Notes: generated by a model not told the origin, from the letters alone. 64,000 nucleotides of DNA from Candidatus Anderseniibacteriota bacterium (GCA_021414205.1 JAIOOW010000003.1:310001-374000); one strand, 5' to 3'. Positions 22,623 through 31,760 are shown, counted from the first letter of the stretch. Program-made: numbers and translations.

Positions 22623-23248
22623 AGGTCCGGCCCCTTAAAATTGATGAAGTGAATCTCGTCATTTCGGATCGTGGTGTTTCGTCGGTATTGGCATGCATCG
22701 TGCTCAAGTCGTTGATCGGTAGAAAGCAGGTGGATTTCTTTTGGCTGAGTCATGGAATGTGCCACTTGGAAGAGATGACCACGCTTCTCGGCAGGAAAAC
22801 ACGAGAAACTGTTTGCGTCGGATTCAGTCCTGACGATGGCCAGGATGTTGCAGCCTTGGTCTCCATGATTGCCGCTGACGCGCATCGGATTGGAGGGATT
22901 TGCGATGTCCATGGGCGATCTGCCTGGTTGCGACGCATAGGAACGTTCGCTCAATTGTTTCTTCAGCCGCAGAATGCTGATAGATACTTCACATGCCCTG
23001 GTCGCGTTCTGCTGAATGCATTTGCTGATCAGTTTGAAACATACGAACGCGAATTGTGCGATCTTTCTCATCATGCAGCGATGGGCGAACTGCGCGATTT
23101 TGCTCAGACGATATCCTGGATTGCTCCTGAAGATCCGAGCATGGACGGGAGGCGCACAAACCTCGTTAACCACTTTGCATTCGACCATAACCCCAGTCCC
23201 CAAATTTCGAACTGGATACAAGAAGCTCGGCAAAGGGAAACAGCATAA
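22619..23248 (+). CDS. Orphan protein, 209 aa, unknown (faint DHH-like pattern)
   Basis: MKVRPLKIDEVNLVISD... starts at an ATG coupled to a 14-codon upstream ORF; a GTG at 22610 is an alternative. The order VISDRGVSSVLACIVLKSL..., FFWLSHG..., VCVGFSPDD and GICDVHGRSAW vaguely follows the DHH phosphoesterase layout (D...D, then DHH), but the catalytic residues are not convincing. The protein is soluble, with several Cys and His. No family assigned. An antisense frame of similar length exists but has no start signals. Confidence 0.55.
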   Translation: MKVRPLKIDEVNLVISDRGVSSVLACIVLKSLIGRKQVDFFWLSHGMCHLEEMTTLLGRKTRETVCVGFSPDDGQDVAALVSMIAADAHRIGGICDVHGRSAWLRRIGTFAQLFLQPQNADRYFTCPGRVLLNAFADQFETYERELCDLSHHAAMGELRDFAQTISWIAPEDPSMDGRRTNLVNHFAFDHNPSPQISNWIQEARQRETA

Positions 23249-23305
23249 TGCTTTTTCGAATTCGAGGTGGTACGTACTCACGTATCGCCTCTCTTTTATT
23301 TTTGG

Positions 23306-23318
23306 TATACTTACATGC
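23306..23318 (+). promoter_or_regulatory. Predicted leaderless -10 of the ABC-like gene
   Basis: TATACT (23306-23311), 7-nt gap to the ATG at 23319. Confidence 0.5.
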
Positions 23319-24230
23319 ATGAATGATGCGTTTGTTGATGTGAAGAATGTAAAAGCGCGATATCGCGGATTAGACACGGACGTATTGCATGGAATTTCTT
23401 TTACGGTACATCACGGAGAGCATGTGTTGGTGTATGGTGCGCCAGCGTCTGGAAAATCCAGTTTACTGAAAATGCTCTGCGGAGATTTGGATATTGTATC
23501 TGGAAGCGCCATTGTGAATGGAAAGGATATTTCTGGAGATGCAGCGCTCCGTTCTGGATATGTATCAGTTAATCATGAGGAATTGCATGCGAGTAAGACA
23601 GTGTATGACAACCTTGTAGAGTTCGGCGATGAGTATGATGTTCCCCACTTGCCTGCTCGCATCGGCGAATTGCTGGAGCTTCTTGAAATGAAGCAGTTGG
23701 CGAATAGGAATATGCAGACGTTGTCCTTTACGGAAAAAATTGCATACGGATTAATTCGCGCATCTCTTTCGGATGCTCCCGTGTTGTTACTAGACGATGT
23801 GCTTGATGCATTTGGTGTTGAAGAAACGCAGCGATTTTTAAATGTTGCGTGCGCTGGCAAGACGGTTCTTCTTACCACGCGAGTGACTCAGAATGCAGAG
23901 CAAATGAATTTGCCGTTATTGCTATTACACAACGGAACACTGGCACACACGGGCTCACGAGACGATATTGCAGTGGCATCGGGAGTGCCGAGGATTATTG
24001 ATGCATGGGTAGAAGAACTTCGTTATGATATGTTGAAAAAAATACGATCCCATAGCGGCGTGTTAGAAGTTCGCATCTTGCCAACAGATAGATTTGAAGG
24101 AAATTTAGTGCGTATTATGATTAGGAACTCTCGCTTCATCCCCTCTTTGTATGATGTGATGAGCCAGTCTCAGCTAGTGCACGTAGAAGAAGTGCCTCCG
24201 AAGTTGATCGATATTCTCAAGACTATCTAG
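23319..24230 (+). CDS. FtsE-like ABC ATPase domain with altered catalytic motifs
   Basis: 303 residues from the ATG at 23319; an apparent longer frame runs back through the previous gene. Walker A GAPASGKSS (40-48) is intact. The signature is LSFTEK (135-140) instead of LSGGQ, and Walker B ends LLLDD (156-160) so the catalytic Glu is Asp. The C-terminal 90 residues form an extra domain. It converges on ftsX with a 1-bp gap, and true ftsE lies beyond on the other strand. Likely binds ATP but with weak turnover; partner unknown. Confidence 0.75.
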   Translation: MNDAFVDVKNVKARYRGLDTDVLHGISFTVHHGEHVLVYGAPASGKSSLLKMLCGDLDIVSGSAIVNGKDISGDAALRSGYVSVNHEELHASKTVYDNLVEFGDEYDVPHLPARIGELLELLEMKQLANRNMQTLSFTEKIAYGLIRASLSDAPVLLLDDVLDAFGVEETQRFLNVACAGKTVLLTTRVTQNAEQMNLPLLLLHNGTLAHTGSRDDIAVASGVPRIIDAWVEELRYDMLKKIRSHSGVLEVRILPTDRFEGNLVRIMIRNSRFIPSLYDVMSQSQLVHVEEVPPKLIDILKTI

Positions 24231-24231
24231 T

Positions 24232-25155
24232 TTATTTTAAGTATCGTCGTACGGCGATGTAGCTGCTCATGATTGCCAAGAGGAGTGCAACCCCCGCTTC
24301 CGCTCCAATCAACTGAACCCAGTGCGATGTTGTGTATGCGTAGATATCGAACGTTGCTTGTTGTCCTGAGAAAAAGAATTGATTAATTTGGTTCGCGCCA
24401 GCATTTAATACCAGGAATGTAAGTATAATGCTGATAGTGACGCTAATAACGGCAACGAGCATGGATTCTACGATAAACGGACTTTGGATATACCAGCGCG
24501 ATGCTCCTACTAGCCGCATAATATCGATCTCTTCCCGGAAGCTGTAGATGGCTAATCGAATTGTGTTGAACATGATGAGCATTACGAGAATTGCGAATAT
24601 TCCCGTAACAATGAGTGCCGTATTTTTCGTAATCGTCATGATGTGGATGAGCTTTTCGATGACTGATTTGGAATCCTCGAAATTCACTTTATCGATGTAC
24701 TGACTGTAGGTTGGATCCTTAAGACTATTTGAAATGTCCGTATAGAATTGAGGGTCCTTTGCAACGATGTACATGCTGTTTGGAAGCGGATTTCGTTGTA
24801 GTTCGCTTAATGCCTGTTCGATGTATGGCTCATTCTTATGCTTTTCTCTAAATTGGTTGAGTGCATCTTCGCTGGTCGTTATATGTGTATCTTGGACGTC
24901 GGGTCTGCCGTCGATTGCCTGCTTGATTACATTGATTTGGTCCGGGGTTGTTGTGTCTTTGAAGATAACGGCAATGTCCACTTTCTGGCTGAATGTAGTG
25001 AGTACCTGGGTTCCAATGACGTTGACGACGTATAAGAATGAAATCACGATCAGCGTGAGTGTCATGATGACGGTCGTTGCAATAGATAGCCATACGTTTC
25101 TCCTGAAGTTTCGGAATGCATTGCGAAATATGCGAAGTAGTGTAATTCCAATCAT
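24232..25155 (-). CDS. ftsX: Cell-division ABC permease FtsX
   Basis: 307 residues with the FtsX topology: one helix near residues 21-45, a periplasmic domain with QVDIAVIFKD-like start, then three helices (about 175-200, 225-250, 280-300) including the conserved REEIDIMRLVGAS loop. With FtsE it couples ATP hydrolysis to activation of peptidoglycan hydrolases at the septum. It starts two bases after the ftsE stop, one operon. Confidence 0.95.
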   Translation of the reverse strand: MIGITLLRIFRNAFRNFRRNVWLSIATTVIMTLTLIVISFLYVVNVIGTQVLTTFSQKVDIAVIFKDTTTPDQINVIKQAIDGRPDVQDTHITTSEDALNQFREKHKNEPYIEQALSELQRNPLPNSMYIVAKDPQFYTDISNSLKDPTYSQYIDKVNFEDSKSVIEKLIHIMTITKNTALIVTGIFAILVMLIMFNTIRLAIYSFREEIDIMRLVGASRWYIQSPFIVESMLVAVISVTISIILTFLVLNAGANQINQFFFSGQQATFDIYAYTTSHWVQLIGAEAGVALLLAIMSSYIAVRRYLK

Positions 25156-25157
25156 AG

Positions 25158-25838
25158 TTATAGTTTATATGTTCCGCCTTGCTGATCTGAAATAAGTTTA
25201 CCCTGGCTTAATGTTATCACGCGTTTTTTTAAAGCGTTTACGATGTCATCGTTATGCGTTGCCAATAAAACGGTTGTCCCAAGCTTATTAATCTTGATGA
25301 GCAGTTGAACGATATCCCACGAGTTTAATGCGTCCAAGTTTCCCGTAGGTTCGTCTGCAAGCAAAATTTGAGGCTTGTATGCAAGTGCGCGTGCAATGGA
25401 AACACGCTGGCGTTCCCCACCTGACATTTCGTTCGGATACGTATTCGCTTTATCAACCAGGTTTACAAGTTTCAATATTTGCGGAACGGATGAGCGGATT
25501 TCTTTTGGATCAGCTCCTCCTACCTCCATTGCAAATGCAATATTTTCAAATGCCGTATATTTTGGCAACAGTTTAAAATCTTGGAATACGACGCCGATCT
25601 GTCTGCGCAAATACGGAACCTGCCAATTCTTAATCTTGGTAATATCCCACCCATCGATAACGATATTGCCAGTAGATGGCTTTTCTTCTGCAGATAGAAG
25701 CTTTAATAATGTAGATTTTCCTGCTCCAGATTGCCCAACGATAGAAACGAAATCCCCCGTTGGAATCGTGATGGTGACGTCAGATAGCGCGGGGCTTTTC
25801 TCTGAGTATGCTTTGGAGACTTTCGTGAACGTAATCAT
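25158..25838 (-). CDS. ftsE: Cell-division ATP-binding protein FtsE
   Basis: 226 residues. Walker A GQSGAGKST, signature MSGGERQRVSIARAL and Walker B ILLADEPTGNLD are all canonical, as are the Q-loop (VFQDFKLL) and switch His (ATHND). The partner ftsX follows directly. Its ATG lies 11 bases before the prfB stop region, so it is read from the prfB transcript or from a TATACT 13 nt upstream. Confidence 0.97.
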   Translation of the reverse strand: MITFTKVSKAYSEKSPALSDVTITIPTGDFVSIVGQSGAGKSTLLKLLSAEEKPSTGNIVIDGWDITKIKNWQVPYLRRQIGVVFQDFKLLPKYTAFENIAFAMEVGGADPKEIRSSVPQILKLVNLVDKANTYPNEMSGGERQRVSIARALAYKPQILLADEPTGNLDALNSWDIVQLLIKINKLGTTVLLATHNDDIVNALKKRVITLSQGKLISDQQGGTYKL

Positions 25839-25849
25839 GGGAAGCTTTG

Positions 25850-26930
25850 TTAGTATACCACAAGAAAATCGCCAATGTCTCCATCTAAAACCTTTTGCGC
25901 ATTTCGCGTTTCCACATTCGAACGATGGTCTTTCACGAGTGTGTACGGATGCAACACATATGATCTGATTTGGTTCCCAAAAGACGCTTCCTGATGGGTG
26001 CCTCGCAGGTCTTTTACTTGCTGAACATTTTGCTGTTCTATAAGGAGCTGCAATTTTGCGGAAAGCATTCCCATTGCAGTTGCCTTGTTTTGCGCCTGAG
26101 ATCGCTGTGATTGGGATGCAGTAACAATTCCTGTGGGAATGTGGCGAATGCGCACTGCGGAACTCGTTTTGTTTACGTGCTGCCCGCCGGCTCCCGATGC
26201 GCGATATGTATCTATTTCCAGGTCTGCTGGGTCGATTTCTGGAGCCTCTGCTTCTGCGATTTCTGGAATAACTTCCACTCGCGCAAAAGATGTTTGGCGC
26301 AAATTATCTGAATTAAACGGAGACAATCTCACTAATCGATGTACGCCATGTTCGCCTTTGAGCAGCCCATACGCATGGTCGCCTGAAATAATAAACGTAG
26401 AATGTTTGACACCCGCCTCTTCGCCAAGTGCGCGGTCTACTAGTGTGACCCCCCACCCCTTTTGTTCTGCAAATCGCATATACATGCGCTCCAGCATTTC
26501 TGCCCAGTCTTGTGCGTCTGTTCCCCCGGCTCCAGATTGAATAGTTATGATTGCATTATTAGAATCGTGTGGACCATTAAAGCGTAATAAAAATTCTTTA
26601 TCCGCGAGTTGTTTTTCTAATTTTTCCAAAGTCTCCGAAATTTCTTGTTGTGATTGCTCGTCAGCGTCTGTGAGTATGTCAAGCAATTCTTTCGCATCTG
26701 CGAGCTGTTTTTCTATCCCGGATACAAACTCAACGTCGCGTTGCAGGGTTGCCAGTTCCTGCGTCAGTTTCTTGGCATCTTCTTGATTATTCCAAAAGTC
26801 TGGCTTTTGTTGAAGTTCTGTAATCTCTTCTATCCTTTGTTTCTTGCTCGCAACGTCAAAGACGGTCGGCCACTTTCGTGAGCCGCCGTGCAAGGTCATC
26901 TATTGTTGCTTGAAGTTCTGTGGATTGCAT
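25850..26930 (-). CDS. prfB: Peptide chain release factor 2, programmed +1 frameshift
   Basis: The gene begins at the ATG at 26928-26930. After 24 codons (MQSTELQATIDDLA...KVADRL) it meets CTT-TGA-C (26855-26861). A +1 shift on CTT joins it to the main frame starting DVASKKQRIEEI, as in most bacterial prfB genes. The main part has SPF (stop-codon recognition for UGA/UAA) and the catalytic AGGQHVNKTSSAVR loop. No G-rich SD-like stimulator is seen just before the slip site. TATACT (26937-26942, minus) ends 6 nt before the ATG, a leaderless start. The autoregulatory shift makes RF2 level depend on UGA termination speed. Confidence 0.95.
26855..26861 (-). promoter_or_regulatory. prfB frameshift site CTTTGAC
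   Basis: In-frame UGA as codon 25 directly after CUU, followed by C, the slow-termination context. Codons before it are GCC GAC CGT, without the AGGGGG element of E. coli. Confidence 0.9.
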
Positions 26931-26942
26931 GGTGTAAGTATA
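26931..26942 (-). promoter_or_regulatory. Predicted leaderless -10 of prfB
   Basis: TATACT at 26937-26942 (minus), 6-nt gap to the ATG. Confidence 0.5.
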
Positions 26943-26950
26943 CCCTATGA

Positions 26951-27022
26951 GCCATCTGTGGGAATCGAACCCACGACCTTTACGTTACGAGTGTAATGCT
27001 CTACCGACTGAGCTAAGATGGC
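26951..27022 (-). tRNA. tRNA-Thr (anticodon CGT)
   Basis: Minus strand: acceptor GCCATCT/AGATGGC, D-arm AGCTCAGTCGGTAGAGC, anticodon loop CTCGTAA, T-arm GTGGGTTCGATTCCCAC. Reads ACG. Confidence 0.95.
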
Positions 27023-27061
27023 GGTATGTCGTAGTGTAGCGAATATCGGGAAATTTGCCAG

Positions 27062-27310
27062 CTAGAGTGCGCCCTCTTGGCGAAGCAACTGCGCTTTTCG
27101 AGCTTCTCCTCTATTATATTGCCCGAGCGTGCCGTCGGCCTTAATAACGCGATGGCATGGAATACTTGGGTCATAATTATGCTTCATAATTGAGCCTACT
27201 GCGCGGTATGCATTCGGGCTTCCGGCAAGCGCAGCAACTTCCCCATATGTCATCGTTTTACCTTTCGGGATATCCATAACTATTGTTAATACCCGTTCTC
27301 GAAACGTCAT
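27062..27310 (-). CDS. MGMT-family DNA-binding domain protein with PCHR
   Basis: 82 residues from the ATG at 27308-27310. It is only the C-terminal domain of O6-alkylguanine-DNA alkyltransferases: helix-turn-helix TYGEVAALAG, the Asn/Arg hinge region AYRAVGSIMKHN, and IPCHRVI with the acceptor Cys intact. Alkyltransferase-like proteins have Trp here, so repair activity remains possible, but the N-terminal domain is missing. CATACT (27318-27323, minus) ends 7 nt before the ATG. Confidence 0.88.
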   Translation of the reverse strand: MTFRERVLTIVMDIPKGKTMTYGEVAALAGSPNAYRAVGSIMKHNYDPSIPCHRVIKADGTLGQYNRGEARKAQLLRQEGAL

Positions 27311-27323
27311 AGTGGTAAGTATG
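27311..27323 (-). promoter_or_regulatory. Predicted leaderless -10 of the MGMT-like gene
   Basis: CATACT at 27318-27323 (minus), 7-nt gap to the ATG. Confidence 0.4.
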
Positions 27324-27367
27324 CATGTGTATAATCTTTTTTGTAAACATGGCATAATGGAGAGTAT

Positions 27368-30300
27368 ATGAAGATGTCGTATTTTCGATATATTTTTTTA
27401 GGATTTGCTAGTATTCTAGCTATTTCTAGCGTTAGTTTCGCAAATGCTACGCCGCCCGACCCATTCCCTGGCACGACACTCTCTGTAACAAGTTCCCCTT
27501 CCTATCCGAATGGAGCACCGCTTAACACGAACGTGACGTATACATTGCATGTTAATTTTACGAGTGCTGCTTGGAGTAATAGTAATGGCAACGGTGTTCA
27601 TCAGGGCGGTAAGTGTGTATGGGCTATAAAGAACTCTTCTGGCGGAGGCGTAAATCAAACAATTACTAACCCAAACACGCAAACAGATTGTGATATATCG
27701 TTTGCGGATAAATTTACATCTCAAAGTGCTGTTGCTACGTACCAGGTGACGATATCGAATTCGTTTAGCCAGTCTATCGTTTTATCTGGATCAGTAAAAC
27801 CCCAGGCTTCCGGTTCAAATAGCGCCCCTTCTCCAAAGGCGGTCTATCTTATAAATGGAGTGAAGGCTGGGAGTTCTGAGCCAGTTGTTCCGAATGGAGC
27901 TAGTCTGCACCTTGTTGTTGATGGATCTGCAAGTACTGACCCGAATGGTTGGACAACGCCTGGCACAGGAGTTTCCCAAGGAGGAAGTTGCGTGCTGTAC
28001 CGCGGATCGTCTGTGTATCAGACAGTGCAAAACCCTGCTAGTCCTGATGATTGTAAGTTCGATTTAGGAACAGTCACTGTTAATAGTGGCAACGCTACTC
28101 AATTTTCTTTCTGGCTTAATGTTATCGATGCTGCTGGCGCAAGAGGCTCTTCAAGTGTTTCGGTTGGAGTAATAATACATCGTCCAGGAGCTATCGTTTC
28201 TGTTACAGGGGTTGGCGTTACTCAGAACGGTTATCAGAACAATGGCACAGCAATTAGTGTCCCAAAGGGTGTGCCAACGCAATTGTATGGCGATGGCTCT
28301 CAGTCGTGGTCTCCTTCGCTGACGAGTACGTACCTGTACGCTCAAAACAATGGCATTAACGCTTGGAACGATCCTGTTATGGGAATATCGAATGGAGGAT
28401 CATGCGCATGGAATACGTCGCTTTCCTCATCAGCTTCGTATGATCGCGTAATTTCGAGCCCAAAAGATCCTAGCGCGTGCGGTAAAGGGATTGATCTTGG
28501 AATTCATACATTTCAAACATCGGGCACATACCCCCTGCTTAAAATTACGGATAATACCGGAATGGTTTCGTATGCAAGCGTTCAAATCAACCCAGTTACT
28601 CCGCCCGTAAATAAGCCGCCAGTTGCAGTTGCAAAAGTGAGCGTTGATGGATCGGTTCTTAATACCAGCGCTGTTGTGCCAAGAGGTACTCCCGTGCATA
28701 TAGTAATTAATGGAGCGAGCAGCACTGATCCGGATGGATGGACAACAGCAACCACAGGAGTTTCCCAAGGAGGAAAATGTGAGATAAATACGGCTCTCAG
28801 TAAAGCGATTCCGACTCCGTATGCGAAAACGATAACGAATCCAGCAACTGCTGCAACGTGCACTGTAGATTTGGGAATGCTGACGTTTAATGATGCTCCC
28901 GGAACGTATACCTATAATGTCTTAAGGGTCACTGATGCATCGGCAGGTGCGTCTCCTGAGGCTCAAATCACTATTAATGTAGTTGCTTCAGACCCTACTA
29001 ATAAGCCACCTGTCGCGGTTGCCCAGGTTAAGGCAGATAGCAGTTTATATGGTCCCGAGCAAGCAGTTACTAAGGGCGTACCAACACATATTTACTTAGG
29101 TGCCGATACAAGCACTGATCCGAATGGATGGACAACGCCTACCACAGGAGTTTCTCAAGGAGGAAAATGTGAATGGAATAAAGATTTAAATACCGGTACC
29201 GCAACATTTGAAAAAGTTATACTAAATCCTGCCTCTCCAGTATCGTGCAATATAGATTTAGGGATGCTTACGTTTAATGATGCTCCCGGCAGATATATTT
29301 ACCCTGTATTGCGTATTACAGATGCTTCGGGGGCTGTTTCTAATATCGCGTCTATAACTATTGTTGTATTAGATAAAAATGCGAACCTTGCCCCGGTCGC
29401 TGTGGCGAAGTTCAGCCTTAATAATGCGCCACCAGAACCGCATATTTATGTGTCTCGCGGGGTACCTGTGCGTATTGGGTTAGATGCTAGTGCGAGCTAT
29501 GATCCAAATGGTTGGACGACCTCGTTAACGGGAATGTCTCAAGGAGGAAAATGTTTTTGGAATACCAATCTTGATCAAAGCCGTCCGGTACCATTTGTAA
29601 AAACAATTTCCAATCCGGTGTCCTCATCGTCTTGTAATGTTGATTTGGGAACACTCACGTTTAATGATCCTCCTGGAACGTATACGTATGTGTTGCTAAA
29701 GCTTACGGATGCAAGTGGTTTGCAATCTCTTGTTGCCTATGCGAATACTGCAACGCATGGATTGCTATCTCGCCTACTTCCTTCTGCATATGCGCAATCT
29801 GCCGACGGCAGTGCAATGGTGACGGTGATAGATGGTCCAACGCCAAGCCCAACTACTTCCGTAGAACCCAGCCCAACCCCGTCATGTAATCCATTTGGAT
29901 ATAATCCAAATTGTCCTCCGCCAACACCTACTCCAGACCCAACGCCATGTGTTGCAGGACAAGTATGTGATACTCCAACTCCGTCCCCATCGCCTACGCC
30001 ATGTGTCTCTGGTGAAGCTTGTGATACTCCAACACCGACTCCAACTCCGTCCCCAACACCCACTATCTGCGACCCGCTTGATGTTGCATGTATTGTGACA
30101 AATACCGTGCCAACGGACTCAGTGCTTGGTGGTGTTGATGCTATTAAGGATGGAATTACTAATGCGATTGCGAAGATTTTGAACGTTGATCCAAGCGTTA
30201 TTGCAAAGGCTATCGCAGAAAAAGCAAAAGCTATTACAAGTAGCCTCGCAGCTGCAGCTCTTGCATTAAGCACTCCATTCTTAGCTTCAAACATTCTTCC

Positions 30301-31147
30301 AAATATCGCACAATGGGGGCGTTTCCTTGGCTCATTCTTCACTGTGCATAAGCGAAAAGATCGCTGGGGTATCGTAGTTGATAGCGATCTTGGCAAGCCG
30401 GTTGCTCAGGCAGTTGTTCAAGTATTTGATGCAGAGTTTAACCAATTAAAGGAAACACAGGTAACGGGTAATGATGGTCAGTTCGGATTCCTGTTGCCGG
30501 TCGGAAAGTACTATATTGTTGCAAGCGAATCAGGATTTGTGTTCCCTGCTCGCAAGAAGCCACCTGTCACGTTGCGTGATGGAGAGAGAGTTTATCTCGG
30601 AGAAGAATTCGAGATTACTGACCAGGATCCGGAAAAGATCCCTCACCTTGTTGTTCCTATGGATCGAGAAGAAACTGCTCCTGTCGGAAATACTGCACTG
30701 AGAAGGTATTGGGATCAGCTTATCGAGTTCGTCGACAGGGTTGGGTTTGTGTTCCTGTTCATCGGAGGTGCGATTAATACGTATTTGCTTCTTCTTGTAC
30801 CGGGTAAGCTGAATATCGTATTTGAAGTGCTGTATTTGCTGTTATTTATTTTGAAATTATATATTCTGCTTTCCCATCAGCGCGGTATCGGATCAGTTGT
30901 TGATCGAGGATCGAGGAAGATGCTTGATTTGTCCATCATTCGCTTATACGACGCAAAGACGAATCGCATTGTGCAGACAAAGGTAACGAACAAGAACGGC
31001 CGATTCTTTATCTTGGCGCCTAAGGGAGAGTATACGGCTTCTGTGTCTAAGCCAGGTTACAAAACTCTTCTCATTAACAAGCTTCACATCAAGAGTAATT
31101 CTTCAAAAGCCCTCGCCCTCGACTTCGCTCTGGAGCCAGTCAAATAG
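27368..31147 (+). CDS. Giant repeat surface protein with carboxypeptidase-regulatory-like domains
   Basis: 1259 residues. A signal peptide (about 1-25) is followed by six PKD/Ig-like domains, each marked by GG(K/S)C and a later C-x-x-DLG, four of them with DPxGWTT upstream; the Cys pair probably forms a disulfide. A Pro/Thr-rich stalk with Cys (826-899) leads to a hydrophobic helix (about 955-977). KRKDR-type positive residues then precede a carboxypeptidase-regulatory-like domain (about 998-1075), two helices (1123-1168) and a second such domain (1174-1245). By the positive-inside rule both lie in the cytoplasm. GGAG sits 6 nt before the ATG. Probably an adhesin or surface scaffold. Repeat DNA is near-identical in places, indicating recent duplication. 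Confidence 0.85.
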   Translation: MKMSYFRYIFLGFASILAISSVSFANATPPDPFPGTTLSVTSSPSYPNGAPLNTNVTYTLHVNFTSAAWSNSNGNGVHQGGKCVWAIKNSSGGGVNQTITNPNTQTDCDISFADKFTSQSAVATYQVTISNSFSQSIVLSGSVKPQASGSNSAPSPKAVYLINGVKAGSSEPVVPNGASLHLVVDGSASTDPNGWTTPGTGVSQGGSCVLYRGSSVYQTVQNPASPDDCKFDLGTVTVNSGNATQFSFWLNVIDAAGARGSSSVSVGVIIHRPGAIVSVTGVGVTQNGYQNNGTAISVPKGVPTQLYGDGSQSWSPSLTSTYLYAQNNGINAWNDPVMGISNGGSCAWNTSLSSSASYDRVISSPKDPSACGKGIDLGIHTFQTSGTYPLLKITDNTGMVSYASVQINPVTPPVNKPPVAVAKVSVDGSVLNTSAVVPRGTPVHIVINGASSTDPDGWTTATTGVSQGGKCEINTALSKAIPTPYAKTITNPATAATCTVDLGMLTFNDAPGTYTYNVLRVTDASAGASPEAQITINVVASDPTNKPPVAVAQVKADSSLYGPEQAVTKGVPTHIYLGADTSTDPNGWTTPTTGVSQGGKCEWNKDLNTGTATFEKVILNPASPVSCNIDLGMLTFNDAPGRYIYPVLRITDASGAVSNIASITIVVLDKNANLAPVAVAKFSLNNAPPEPHIYVSRGVPVRIGLDASASYDPNGWTTSLTGMSQGGKCFWNTNLDQSRPVPFVKTISNPVSSSSCNVDLGTLTFNDPPGTYTYVLLKLTDASGLQSLVAYANTATHGLLSRLLPSAYAQSADGSAMVTVIDGPTPSPTTSVEPSPTPSCNPFGYNPNCPPPTPTPDPTPCVAGQVCDTPTPSPSPTPCVSGEACDTPTPTPTPSPTPTICDPLDVACIVTNTVPTDSVLGGVDAIKDGITNAIAKILNVDPSVIAKAIAEKAKAITSSLAAAALALSTPFLASNILPNIAQWGRFLGSFFTVHKRKDRWGIVVDSDLGKPVAQAVVQVFDAEFNQLKETQVTGNDGQFGFLLPVGKYYIVASESGFVFPARKKPPVTLRDGERVYLGEEFEITDQDPEKIPHLVVPMDREETAPVGNTALRRYWDQLIEFVDRVGFVFLFIGGAINTYLLLLVPGKLNIVFEVLYLLLFILKLYILLSHQRGIGSVVDRGSRKMLDLSIIRLYDAKTNRIVQTKVTNKNGRFFILAPKGEYTASVSKPGYKTLLINKLHIKSNSSKALALDFALEPVK

Positions 31148-31148
31148 C

Positions 31149-31177
31149 TTGACAATTGATAATAAGTGTACTACATT
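31149..31177 (+). promoter_or_regulatory. Promoter of the 31225 gene
   Basis: TTGACA (31149-31154), 17 nt, TACATT (31172-31177), immediately after the stop of the surface-protein gene. Confidence 0.65.
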
Positions 31178-31224
31178 CACATGTTGGATGGTTTGATTGG
31201 TTGCTCTTTACAAGGAGAAGGCTC

Positions 31225-31701
31225 ATGTATCTGGATACGTCTGAGCGAGGCGAGATGAAGGCTCTTGTCGGAGGATTCTATGTGCGCTGGTATATTCGGA
31301 GATTGGACGAGATTAGCGGGGCGCATATGTTCCGGGTCACCATAGCGGCGCTGTTGTATGTTTGCGTAGTATTCGCCGTTGCTTTTCTGTCACAGGTCAG
31401 CGCGTACAAAACGTTGATAGTGTTTGTCGCACTTGCTCTCATGATTCTCATCGTCAATGTGTCGGATCGATATCGGAAAAAGAGAACCGAGGAAGAGATA
31501 GATTCATATCCACCCGAGAGTTGGGACCATGAAATCGAGCAACTAGAGGTGACGAGTCAAGAGCGCGAGTTGTTTCTGAGACTTCTTGAGGCGTTGCGTG
31601 GAGAAAGTAAGGAAGAGTTTCGTGATGCGCTTGATCAGGCGTTGCAATCGCCGGCACTATCTAAGCTCCGCTTTATTCGTGAGCTAGATTACGTGAGTTA
31701 G
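31225..31701 (+). CDS. Two-helix membrane protein, 158 aa, unknown
   Basis: The ATG at 31225 is chosen for AAGGAGAAGG just upstream; the longer frame lacks an SD and overlaps the leader. Residues about 36-54 and 59-77 are hydrophobic helices (IAALLYVCVVFAVAFL, LIVFVALALMILIV), forming a hairpin with both ends in the cytoplasm. The C-terminal half is charged and helical (SQERELFLRLLEAL..., ALDQALQSPALSK). Own promoter and terminator. No family recognised. Confidence 0.65.
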   Translation: MYLDTSERGEMKALVGGFYVRWYIRRLDEISGAHMFRVTIAALLYVCVVFAVAFLSQVSAYKTLIVFVALALMILIVNVSDRYRKKRTEEEIDSYPPESWDHEIEQLEVTSQERELFLRLLEALRGESKEEFRDALDQALQSPALSKLRFIRELDYVS

Positions 31702-31727
31702 GTGAATTATCGAAGCTTTGTAATCAG

Positions 31728-31758
31728 TCCCCTTTCGGAATACGAGGGGGATTTTTTT
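31728..31758 (+). terminator. Terminator of the 31225 gene
   Basis: TCCCC (31728) pairs with GGGGA near 31747-31751 with TTTCG/CGAG extension; seven T residues follow. Confidence 0.8.
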
Positions 31759-31760
31759 AT

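Noticed and set aside
22592..23377. 261-residue antisense frame opposite the 22619 gene
   Set aside because: It spans the intergenic region and the promoter of the ABC gene, has no SD or -10, and its composition mirrors the sense gene.
28755..29160. Strong internal SD followed by ATG (AAGGAGGAAAATG) in the surface-protein repeats
   Set aside because: The ATG is out of frame and one copy reads ATG-TGA; it arises from the conserved QGGKC codons.
29737..30396. 219-residue antisense frame inside the giant surface-protein gene
   Set aside because: Its Gly/Val repeats are the mirror of the Pro/Thr-rich stalk; no start signals.
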